Positions 26,901 through 38,900 of a DNA stretch of 64,000 nucleotides are shown here, one piece after another (position 1 is the first letter of the stretch; each line of letters opens with the position of its first letter). The stretch is from Pipra filicauda (taxonomy: Eukaryota > Chordata > Aves > Passeriformes > Pipridae), in NCBI RefSeq assembly GCF_003945595.2, contig NW_024104096.1, positions 2,537,501-2,601,500 on the forward strand, given 5' to 3'. The notes beneath the pieces were generated by a model that saw nothing but the letters and a program-made list of their open reading frames with translations, did not search any database and had not been told where the DNA came from. Position numbers and translations under genes: made by a program.

Positions 26901-29900
26901 CCTGGGCTGTAGCGAGAAGAGGTAGACTCCTCCAAAAGTGAGGGATGGAGGGAATTTGGAGACCCTTCAGTAGAACTAATGGGATGGAAACATCCAGAGT
27001 GTGTGGTAGAGCCCAGGGAGCAGGCATGCAGCAGGAGGGAAGATGGAGCTCCTGTGTGGGGTGTGGGTTGGTGGTGAGGACAGGTAATGGAGTGGCATTT
27101 GTTCCTCTGCTGAAAACTGTCCTTCCCTGCCACCTGCTCTTTGCCAGAATGGGAGGGGGCAGCTCTTGCCAGGGAGAACATCTGCTCTTGGCCACAATCA
27201 ACCCTTGGCTGTTGGCTTCAACTGCTTTGTGGGAAATGCACTGGAAATCTGCAATTTTGTCTTGAATTGAATGTGCTCAGTAAGCTGATCTAAAGCTTCT
27301 ATATATTTAGGCTCGCTTTCCTGAAATAATATAGGAAACTTACTGTTTGTCATCTTTGTTTGAGACTGCAGTAAACATGAAAACAGCTGAAGCTGAAAAG
27401 CTCTTTATTCTGCTAAATCTAGTGGTCAGGCTCTTGTTTACAAAACTTAGAAATACTGTTGTAACCAAAAGCATGAAAGTCATACAGAAAAGAAGAAAAG
27501 AATGTTCCACTGATGTGTTTAGGATTTAGTCTTCCATTAACCAAGGGGAATTGAGACTTTATTTGAAAGGTGGAACTATGGCATAAGACAGAGATACAGT
27601 GGTCCCTTTCTGTGGCAGAGCAAACAGAGCATTTAAGCAAACTGTGAAGTTAAACCTTTGCACTTCATCTTAAAAATAGTGGTTTACAATAGAACCTGGC
27701 CCTGTGCTATGAACTCCTTGTTAAAGACAGTAATTTTACAGTTGCTTTTTAGGTTACAAAGCATGTCTCAGCTACAGAGACTAGTAATTTCTCTGCCAAT
27801 TTAAGGACCTTCCAGTGTTTTGGCCGCTTGGTGTCTTAGAATGCTAACTGGATCCCATAGGCCTTGCTGGGAATAGATGTCCTTCTGTAAATAGGGATTT
27901 GGAGAACCTCTTCTGCCCCTTTATTTCTCAAAAGACTGTAACTGTAAATTTACATCAAAGGTCTCGGTAACCTTTGATGTAGTGTAGTGGTCAGTTTTTA
28001 GGTTTACTAGCATCTTTTTAATGTAGTAATGAATTCTTTTAACTCTGGTTTCTCCTTCCTCCATCCCCAAAGTCAGATGGCAGGAAGGAGACACAGGGAA
28101 TGCCTTTTTTCCTCCCTGGGACTCTGCTGGCTGTGTTTCTCTTTTTCAACATGTTTCTCCTAACCTAAATTACATTTTCAATTTTTATCGCCTGTTTTTA
28201 AAGTTGTAGCAGAACTGCATAGATATTGTAGCATGAGTCATGTGTGTACTTTACTAGACCATTAATCTCTAAATTGTTGTTAGTCTGGCAGAACATCAGA
28301 GAATATATCAAAATGATGGAAGATGAATTTAAGAGTAGTTGTAGCCAAAGTGTGCTGCTCTTTCCCTGGACCCTGGGAATTCTGCCTCTCTGCAGGAAGG
28401 AAGTGTGCTGTGAGCGCTGGCACATGGGAGCTACCCAGACTAGTGGAGGAGTTGGTCCAGAGGACAGAAAACCCGGCATGTGCTGCTCCCTTAGGCTTTT
28501 TCATCATCTGGGGAAATGGGGCTAATGGTGCTATCTCTGTAAACTCCTGGCAGCATATGGGTCAAAAGCACTGTGACAAATTTAAATGTTTCAGTTTGTT
28601 ACTAGGGAAAGGCTGAAGTTCAACAGACAAAAGTATGATGGTGGGCTCCAGTATTACCTGTTTTGTATCAGTTTCCCATACGTTGTGGGCAGACAGCACT
28701 GCTGAGAGCTGGAGTCAGCTGTGTAAGCCACAGAGTTGAGGGAAGCCTGGGAATAGTGGGAAAGTAGTGAGAGAGTCCCGGCCTTGCTTGGTGTCTGTGT
28801 GCTGGGAGAAGGCTGGACTCATAAGACTGTGGCATGAGCATGAGAAAATGTCTGTGCACAAAAGCCTCCTTGTGAGGTTCTGCTATGGCATAACTGCAGC
28901 TATCCTGTCTCACCAGAGCTTTGTGGGAGAAACTGAGGTTAATGCCAGCCTGAGTATAAGAATGCTACCGAGTCTACGCTACACTGGTGGCAATGGTCTC
29001 ACCCTGTGCTGTCACAGGGAGCTGCTTGGCACATGACAGACTGAAAACAGCTCCAGCTCTAACACTGTCAGTAGATCTTGGGTGTAAACTATTTAAAATC
29101 CTTTGTGGTGAGTCTGGTAGTGGCACCCGGGAACAGGCTGTATTGTTCCCCTCCAGAATTTCAACATCCTGAAGGAAATGTGAATGAAGTGTGTGTGTAT
29201 GTGTGTGAGAGAGAGAGGAGTAGAACAGCAGCAAATCAAAGGTTAAAGGAATGGTCTGTATTGATAACCAAAGGACATGACCAACTGCACTAAAAGTGGA
29301 TAAATGCTGAAAAAATGTGTTTGTGACAAGTCCAGCAGCCTGCACCCTGATAAGCCTCACATGGATGGCTTGTCAGCAAAAGGCATGGGTGCTGATAAAG
29401 CCCATGTGCAGATGACTCTTTGGGGAAGAAAACTGTGCTCCAGTAACAGAAAGATCACAGTAAGCTCAACAGCACATCCCATGTGTGAGCTGTCCTCCTC
29501 CTCTCCCAGAAGGAAAACAGACCATGGCAGCTAAAATACCCAAAATGAGAGGGGAAAAAAGGCACTGAGCAGCCACCTGTCCCAGGTAAATGAGATTTCA
29601 AGGCAAATGGATCACGCTGCAGTTAGCTCCTGAAGACAGCAAAAGACCTGCTCAAGAATTTGTAGCTTGCCAGTGAAGAGGAACCCAAGAGATGCAGTGA
29701 GGACTTGACATCTGGCACCCCTGGTCTCATCTCACGTGGGATCCTGCCAGAGCACCTGGGTGAGCTTGGTGCCTGTGAGTACAAGGGGAGTGCATGTGGG
29801 TGAGAAAATAAGTGTGGCCCAAACGATTTTTCAAAACAAACATCATCTTCCTGTTTCATAAGGTCTTGCACTGTTGCTGCACTAACTTGCTGTATCATAG

Positions 29901-32900
29901 CTACATTAAAAACTGCTCCATTCTTAAACAAAGCTTTCACATCTTTTTCTCCTTTATAGCTGGTAATCAGAGTTTAAGAAGCTTTTGTTTTGGTGTGATC
30001 GATGGTGCAAAAATATAATGAGTTCCAAATTGAGAAGTAAGAGGCTCTGAGGGCTGAAAAATACTGGATGAAAATATCAGACAAAACAGGAGGGCAAGGA
30101 AAGTTGTCAGATGCTTTCAGTGATGGGAAGTGCAAAGTTGAAACTACTCAAAAGCCTTTTGCCTTCACTGTTCCCACCCAAAGTAAGTTGACTTTCCCTG
30201 TGTCTGCGTAAAGAATGAGCTGGTCGTGACCCATGAAGAGACTGGCTGCTGAGAGTCATCTGAATAAGGGTGCTGTGGGAGCCCAGTTTATAAATGGATT
30301 TTAAAGCTAGGACTCCCACATCTGCCCCATAGGGTTAGTGTAGAGCTCCTATTTCTCCTTCAGCTTCTAGCCTTCATTTCCATACTTTACATCTCATTAA
30401 GTGAGCCCCCATCTCTTTAGGATCAAATCCTGCTTTCAATTAGTGTTGTTGTCCTTATGAGTATCTGAAGTTGAAGTTATTCTTCTCCTTTGTCTTTTTA
30501 TGAGTTTTATTGTTCCTGTGTAAGATGATGGTTTCCATAGATACTTTAGACATTAATCTGTCCTCAGTGGACATACAGTTCCTCCCAATGAATTACAGAG
30601 CAATTTGCCCCTTCTGCTTGAGGCCCTGGCTCCTTCATCCATATCACTGCTATACTGAGCATTTTAAAACACTGTTGCTGTAATGTCATCTTGATGCATT
30701 GCCTTGTGCTCATTACACAGCTTTCAATCCACATGACAGAACTCCTGTCCAACCAGTTTTAAATTCAAAAATGGTACATTGCATTCTAATTTCGAATTTT
30801 GTCCCAATAACTGTTGGAAACTTTAGCTCAGCTTTTCTCTGCTATGGGTAACTGTTAAACAAAACAGTGTTTTGTTATTCTTGTTCTCTTCCCCCCCTTG
30901 AGAAATGTTATCAAAGGACAAAGTCTGGCAAAGTATTCAGGACTGGTACGCTCCTATATGAGTGCTCAGCTAGCACCGACTGCTGTTCTTTCAGACAGCT
31001 CTTGTGTGAGTTTTCTGTCTTTATCCTGTCTCCACCTTGTCCCAGAGGAAAGCATATATCCTGGATTGCAGAGGTAGATGGTAATGTGAGTCACTGCTTG
31101 GTATTTAGTGGTGAGAAATTTAATCACTATCAGTCTCCCCAAATCCTAGCAGAAGCCAAGAAAAATCTGGATGTGGCATAAGTTAGTTATTTCTTCTTTG
31201 GCTCTATTCTGCTCTTATCAGGCTATTTACTGCACAAGTGGGGCTGTTCTGCTGACTCAGCATCACAAGAAGTGATGCCAAGGCAGCTCCAGGCCACATT
31301 TAAGAAATTACAAAAGAGACCATTAGAGTCACAAGTTTTCTCTTTAGCTGATTTATAAATGGATTTGTTTTCTTTCTTGTTCGTTTGTCCCAGAGCTGTT
31401 AATAAATAACTATTTCAATGTCCCTGCTCCTGCAGGATATGTGAGGAAAGTGTGTGCTCATGTGAACTTGTTGCAAGCTCTGCAGCTGGGCTGGAGATCC
31501 TGTGGCTGGAAGGTAGGCTCCAGCTTGAGCTTGGGACTTCCCATCCCAAATCAGAGGGAAAATGGTGCTGAAAGAGGCTGGGAAGCACAGTGGCAGGAGG
31601 GAAGCACCAGACCTGTAGCTGCTTTTTGCATGGGCCCGGGGTTGCTGGCCAGTCCTGCTCCTGGAGAACTGTGCTCATCTTAACAAAGCCAGCTGGTAGC
31701 TCCTTTCTGTGCTATGGATTTGTCCTCTTTCCTATAGCAGCCATGTCACAAGCTTGTTGCTTCATCAGCTGAAGTAACCCCTGTTTTGTTGGCTTTGACA
31801 GTGGGGAGTGTTGATTTCTCTGTCCCAGTAGGCATCTTTGGACTCTCAGGCTAGAGCCTGGAAATCTGGAGGGAGTGTTACAGAAGAGCATGGAACTTCT
31901 CAGCTTGCATCTCCTTGCTGGGAATGGAGAGCAGCTGGTGGGAGCTCCCCCTCTTACTTCTCTGGGGGAGATGCAGTGAGAAGTCAGAGCTGTGATGTCC
32001 ATTTGCCAGGCCCAGTCCTGAGTGCAGTCTCTGCAGATGCCTGGGGGCTGTTCAGTCACCCAGAGCCCTGGGTGATGCTTCTGCTGCAGCCCCTTGCACA
32101 TAATATGTGTAGATGGGACAGCTGACCCTGAGATTAGCTCAGTTGGTTAGAGCCTGGTGCTAATAACACCGAGGTTGTGAGCTCAATCCTCTGTGAGCCA
32201 TTCACTTAAGAGCTGGGCTTTGATGATCCTTGTGGGTCCCTTCCAACTCAGAATATTCTGTGATTAAGCTTGGGCACTTGTCAGAAAGATGGGCTGCTCT
32301 GACTGTCCCTCTGTGCCCATGCTGCCTTATCAAAAATATTTTGTGTTTGTATTTTGAAATATTTGAGGCAAGGACAGTGGGGGGAGGGGCAGGGAAGATT
32401 AATGAAGACATACAAATTGAAAACCAAACTATGTTTTGATTACAAATGGGTTTCTTTTCCTGAGCCTAATTCTTCCCTTGGGATTCACTGCACGTCCCAG
32501 TAATAAGTAATGTGAACTTTAGAGATTAATAACATCCTGTGCCAGCCCATTCATCCAGCAAAACTCCTTGGTTCTTTTGTTACATGTCGGCATGAGGCTC
32601 CAGCCTTTTCAAAGTGCTCTTCTGACTGTGAAAATTTAGATTCATATTTACCTCGTTACCTTTGTAACATCAAGAAGTATTTCTTCTCTTACACTCAGGA
32701 ACTTTGTCAAGGCCTGTGCCCCGCCATAGGCTTTGATCCCATGTTCTTTCCCGTTGGTTGTCGCTAGAAATACCACAGGATAATTTGTTTCCTGCTCTTT
32801 GAAATGGAAATTGTAGCAGGATGAGGAACAGAGCATGATATTCATGCCAAATATCATGAGCTGAATTCTCCTCATGGTTTGTGGGAATCCCAGTTATTAA

Positions 32901-35900
32901 AGTTGACCTCTGAGAACTCAGTATATTTTTCCACAAGACTTGGACAGTGGATGTGCTCCTCATCAGGAGACAGAAACTATTCCAGCTGTTCCCTGTCCTC
33001 TGCTATGAAAAGAGGACTGGAGATAGCAGTGCTGACAGCTGGGGGTAGGGGGGCAAGTTGGGAAGTGTTTAAGTGGAGTGCTGTCTTTTTTATCCATGCA
33101 ACCCTAACCCTGGCTTACTGAAAGGAGGCAGCAGGACTGCTGCCTTGCCTGGATAGCCATGGGCCTTTGCTTCATCTACTAGGATTAGTTGCAAAGGGAA
33201 GGTGCCTACAGCTTTCTCTGCTGCAAATGGGTGCTATGTATGTTAAGGGAGGAAAAGCTCACTGGGTATCTGCTTCTTTCACAGCAGATACCTGTGCTGG
33301 AAATCACACTATTAAGAGGTGGCACAACCTGGATGTAGGGAAAATCCCAGGCACAGACAAGCACTGCAGCTTGTGTGCTTGCATACGGGGCTGCTGCAGA
33401 ATGGGCATCATCCTCCAGGGGCTTTGCCAATGGTTCTGCTGATGCTGCACCAGCTTGTAACAGTGTTTGTGCTTCTGTGATCAGTCTCCAATTGTTTTTG
33501 GTCCTGGATGGGAAGTGAAACTTCAGGAGAAAAGCTGATTGCTTGGCTGTGCAGAAATACTTGGGAAGCTCGAGTTCCTACTGGCTGCAGAAGCACAGGC
33601 AGTGGCTCTGCTTGCTCACATGTGGCACTTCGGGCAGCTGTGTTTTTTGTTTGGAAACCAGGGAAATGAGCTCCTGAAAGCAGTAGTGTTGCTCAACACA
33701 CAAGGTGATCCCAGGAATCTGCAATTCAGAGAAAAACATCTTTGAGACGTGGCAAGAGGCTTGGCGGTCTCAGCCCCTCCAAGGCAGGAAAGTTCGTCAG
33801 TGGAGAGGCATACGGGGAAACTGGTGGCTTCTGGGGCTTGTATTTCGACACTGCTGTAAGTGCTGGGTGCAGAGTGTTCTGTGGGTGATGAGGGGTTTGG
33901 ATCTGTTTTCTCTGCGGTCCTTCTCCCTGTCAGAACTTCCTGTGGGGCATAGCAGTATTTACAGTGCTCAGGACTTTGTGTTCTCCAGGAAGTTTCTGAA
34001 CTTGCTGGCCCAGTGTAGATATTAAGGGGGGGAGCGGTTGTTCTGGAAGCTGTTTCCTCTTTTTTTTTTCCATGACAAATTGTACACCCTACTGGTGTGG
34101 GTGGTTGGTGGGACATGGGGAATGGTGGGCTGCACTGGGTTAGTAATGTGACTCACTCATCACCCATCTTCCAATATAAGCAGTGGCCCTGCTGTCTTTA
34201 ACAGCAACAATAATTAAATAGTTGTACACAATAGCTGCCTGGGGCTGAACTGGGACTAAGTGACCAAAGCAGGAGAGGTTTAGTGCCCATTACCAGCAGG
34301 ATGCTGGAGACAGAGAAGGGAGTGACAGTCTACACTGGGTTGAGGAAAGCTGATATGATGGTGGATTTTAGTGGAAGACAGGGTAATTCCTCAAAACTGG
34401 GAGTGATAATTTCATAATTTGCAATCCATTACTTTCAGCTCAAGAGAAATATATGTTGGCCCCAGTCTTGATACAAAAAGAGACATTGCAATGAGAGTTT
34501 TGAATGATTACAAAAGCAATTCACAGTTACTCTGTGTCAACAATGTCTAGTTGTTAAAAGAAGTGACTTCACAAAATAAAAAAAACTTGAGCTGAATCAG
34601 CAGAGTATTTAAAATGGGCAAATAGGAATGCTAATCAGAAGGAGACTATTCTTTTCTTATGCTCTTCCACAGAAGCCGTAATCCAACTGCTGAAAGTTAT
34701 GTTAATTTGAAAAAGAATAAAATCTCTTAAAATTGCATATTTAGAGGCAAAAAAAAGGAAAGCTAAAATTAGTGCAAATTTAAGGTTGCAAAGTGTAAAA
34801 GATGGTCAAAAGAAGCATAAGGAAAAAATCGTGGCCAGAGATTTAAGAAGAGCAAAGAAGAACGTAAGGATCTTGAGCACAAAAGGAAGCCTGGCAGCAC
34901 CATTGACCCATTGCAAGTCAGTGTATTAGAACTATCAGTGACAAAGCTGAAAAGGTGTCAGCACTTGATTTTTCTTTCCCCCTCTCTCCTATCAAAAGAC
35001 AAACAAATGCCTTCACATCATGTGCTAGTCAGGTATATTCAAGCAATAACTTAGCTGATAAGCCAGGGAGGAGGGGAAGCCATCTGGAGCTCACTGGATA
35101 TTTTCCGATGGAGCTTCAAGCTTTGTGGGTAATGGCAATAAATCTTCTCCAGTTAAAACAGAGCTTTGATGGGCTGGTAGCAAATTAATACCAGAAGTTT
35201 CCTGACAGGAGACTGATGTAACTGATAACAGTTTTCTTTTCCGATTTGAAAAACCTCTTTGAATTGAGAATCCTAAAGAAATGAGCACGAGCACAAGTAG
35301 GGTACAGGCACAGAAGTCCAGTAAACACCATATAAATATGAAAAATAACTGTGTAAAGGTCACTGTGTCAGCAGTATCCTGCCACTTGTTGGTTGTATAT
35401 TAAGTATCTGGGTCTGACTGCTGTGATATTAGCCATAAGAGTATCTTCCTGCCGAGATGTTTAATCAGCAGGCATCGGGAAAGCTTGGTGGGGCTGGTGT
35501 ATAATAGCAGGGAGATGGGCTGTGATGCCACGCTGGGAGGCAGCGTGAGTGCCTTGCAGAGAGCCAGGGAGGCTGAGCACCATACCCAGCACTGCAGGGC
35601 ACCGTGGGAAGGTCTCTGACAGGGGAACCTGCTTTGTGCACAGGGTGAATGGGGGATTTGTTGGTGTGGCAGTCCGGGTCACTGGGGCTCGTGCCCAGAA
35701 CCCCCCGGGCGTTGCCTTTCCAGCAGTAAACCCACACCGCAGGGACAGCGTAAGCAGGGCCGTGGGACTGCCCTGAGCACAAAGCCCCTCTGTGCTCTGG
35801 ACAGATGCGGAAGGCAGAGAAGGGGCCTGTGTGCTGCCTGCTCCTTTGTGTCTGTCTCTTGATGCCATTGCTCGGCTTTTGCTGCCTCTAGCACCCGCCA

Positions 35901-38900
35901 GCTCTCCAGGATTTCCATGTGCTGTTTTTTTTTTTTTTCCAGGAAAACAGGGCTTGCCCAGTGTGTCTTGTGCAATTTCCCAGGGTCATATCCCAGTCAC
36001 AACACTAAAAACAGCAAAAGGATGAGTTGTTCCCACACCAAGCATTGTTGTACACATGGATAGCATTTAGCAGGATGGTTGCCATGACTGAATTATGTTC
36101 GAATGCAACCTGGAGCTTTGTTGGGGAAAGGAGGGAACACATTTATTCAACTGCATCTGTATCCCACAAGGAGAGCATAGGCATTGCATTGGCCTTTGCT
36201 AACAGCGTAGCTTATGAGTTGATTTGCCTCTTTTTGCTGACTCCCTGCCTTCTGAACCAAGGAAACAGAGCTGGGAGAAAGTCCAGGAGCCACTCCTGTC
36301 CTAAGGCAGATCAGCTACAACAGTGCTGGCAGATAGAGATGTCATTTGTCTGAAGACATTTAATGAGTCTCCCTTGCTCTTCTTTTTTCCAAACTTAACA
36401 ATCCAATTCCTTCAATCTTTCCTCATAGGCCAAACTTTTAGACTTCTGATCTTTCTTCTTATTCTCTTCTGGAGTTTCTCCAAGTGGTCTGCATGTTTCC
36501 TCAAAGGCAGTGCCCAAAATTGGTCACAGAACCTCACAGGAGGCTTTACCAGCTTTAGATGGAGGGAAGGATTACTATAAACTGCTATAGCTGCAATAAT
36601 GTTTTCTCCAGAAGAGCTACTTAACAGATTGCTTACCACGCTGTCTTTGGGTGATGGCTGTTATCTAAATGTCACATTTTCTCTTGTCCTTAAGTGAGTT
36701 AGGCTCTCCCCTATTTGTCAAATTTATTTTCAATTCCAGTCCTGTGTGTCAGTGAGCTTTTCTCCCAGCTTGGTGTTATCTCAGAGACAAGCACACTCTT
36801 TATCTTCCAGCTCACTAGTGCACAGGTATGTGTGTACATGGGACAGATTAGTTCAAGTACTCTGCCTGGCTGTGTAGCCTAGATTCATAGGAGTCTGCTG
36901 GGATTTGAGACATGTAGGGCTGCGTGATCTCAGTATCAAATGTCTCTGAAAGACAGCATCCAAAAAACCCATTACATTGTTTGGATTATCAGTTTTGCTG
37001 ACACTTCAGTGTTTGTACTTCAGCACTTACAAGTATTTAAACTGGAAAAACATAATCCAGTAAATGTGTATTTATTATTCTACATAGCACTACTAGGAGG
37101 GTCAGAGATCACATCAGTATTTAGGCCACAATCTTTGCCATATGAATAATTAAAACTTGGAGCAGAGTCTCCCACACTGTTCCATGTAGCAGTTGTAAAA
37201 ATCCTGATCTGGAGCTTAAATTCTAATTTCAAGATGCCCAGTGTCTAGCCCCGAGATTTTGAAATAAACCCTCTTAAAGCAAAGCCATTTACTTACTGTA
37301 TATGTGCTTGTATGTATATTCTAAGACAAACCTGAGCCTCTCCACAGCCTAAGACGTGTTGGCCTGAAACAGGTGGTTTACATTACTTCGCAAAGTCTTC
37401 CTAGGTAACCTAGATAAGAGGATGTTTAAATGAAAAAGGCAGATAAAGAATGAGTAAGAGGTCAGTTGGGGACAGAGGAAATTTCATAAAATGGTTGATA
37501 AATGAAAGAGTGTGGCTCTTCTGAGTGTTTATGGTTTCAGATGTTTGGTTGTGGTGAGTCTGAAGGCAGGAGTGCCTCTTGAGTAACGTGCATCAAAACC
37601 TGATGCAAGTTCAGCAGCCTCACAGAGTAATTGGTGAGTTTTTCAGGCAATTCAGCCTGAAAAGCTTAATGACTACTGAAATCTCATTTTAACTCACCAA
37701 AAGGATAATGTGTGTATCCCCTCTCTGAACAGCAGCACTGACTGCTCCCATGCCCTTTCCCTGCCATCACTGCTGACAGAACTCCACAGATACGAAACTC
37801 TGCAGTTAGTAAATGAGCACAGACTGCATTGCCCAAGCCCCTCTCTGCTAGGTGGGTTTGCTGGGATTCCATAGCAGAGGTGCTGGGTTGACTTAGCTCT
37901 GGCCATTATGGTAGATGATCATGTTTCTGAGGTAGTACAGGTCCCTACCTCACTTTGTTTTGGGCTGGGACTGTGTCATATCCTGTGTTCATTACTGTGC
38001 AAGGCTAGCCTTGCAGCTCTGGTCAGAATGCTCAAGAAAAATAAAAGCAGATTATTCTATATGCAGAGAAGTGCTGCTGAGCTCTTCAGGTAGATGGAAA
38101 AGGCTGGAAACACAAAAATCCAGAAAGGATCATTGTTTATAAGTTGACTAAGGGAATAAATTCCAAAAGCATTGAGAGTTGCAGAAGTTATAAGATCAAA
38201 GTGGAACACAGACAGAAGGAATAGACTAGCAATAAAGAAATAAAGACTGAAAATGAGAATGTTTCTGACCATACAGAGGTGTAGTGAGAGTGTAAAGGTG
38301 ATGGTGGGAACTGTCTCTGTCAGTGTGGCACTTGTGCAGTGGAAGAGTGATGGCCTTGCATTACAGTCTCTTATGATCTCTTCTGTAACAGATTGAGTGT
38401 GAACACCCAAAGGAAAGATCACACATCAACTTTAGCTGTTGTGCTAAGCCAGAGTTTACAAAAATATCTGTATTTATTAGAGATGATGGGTTACAGTGAG
38501 GTTATCTGAATCGAGCATGGCTTTGGACTATGCACAGCATCTTTCCTTTTCTCCTTGACAATCCTAATTTCGGTTTTCAAACAAGCCTTAGTCTCTCCTT
38601 ATTTCATCTCTAAAAGCAACTGGTTGCCTGATTCCTTTTAACTTTTGTTGCTAAGTCTTGCTTGGTGAGAAGGGAGTTGGGAGGTGGGCAGCCTTGGCTG
38701 TGAGTGACATCTCCTGGCATATAGAGCTGCCAGTGACTTAGTGTCATTCTAGGGGTAGTTTCATATTTGTCTTGAGGCTCTGGAAGACAAAGGAGTCAAA
38801 CTTGCTTCCTTGCCTTCACAGAGAGCTGCCTCCCACACTGATGTGGTCCTTCCTGGGTTATGCACTGAGAGCAACAGGATTTCTGCAGCAAAACTGCTGT

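Noticed and set aside
32127..32202. Possible functional tRNA-Ile gene
   Set aside because: The B box and acceptor pairing are decayed, and the sequence continues directly into a SINE tail seen at other sites.
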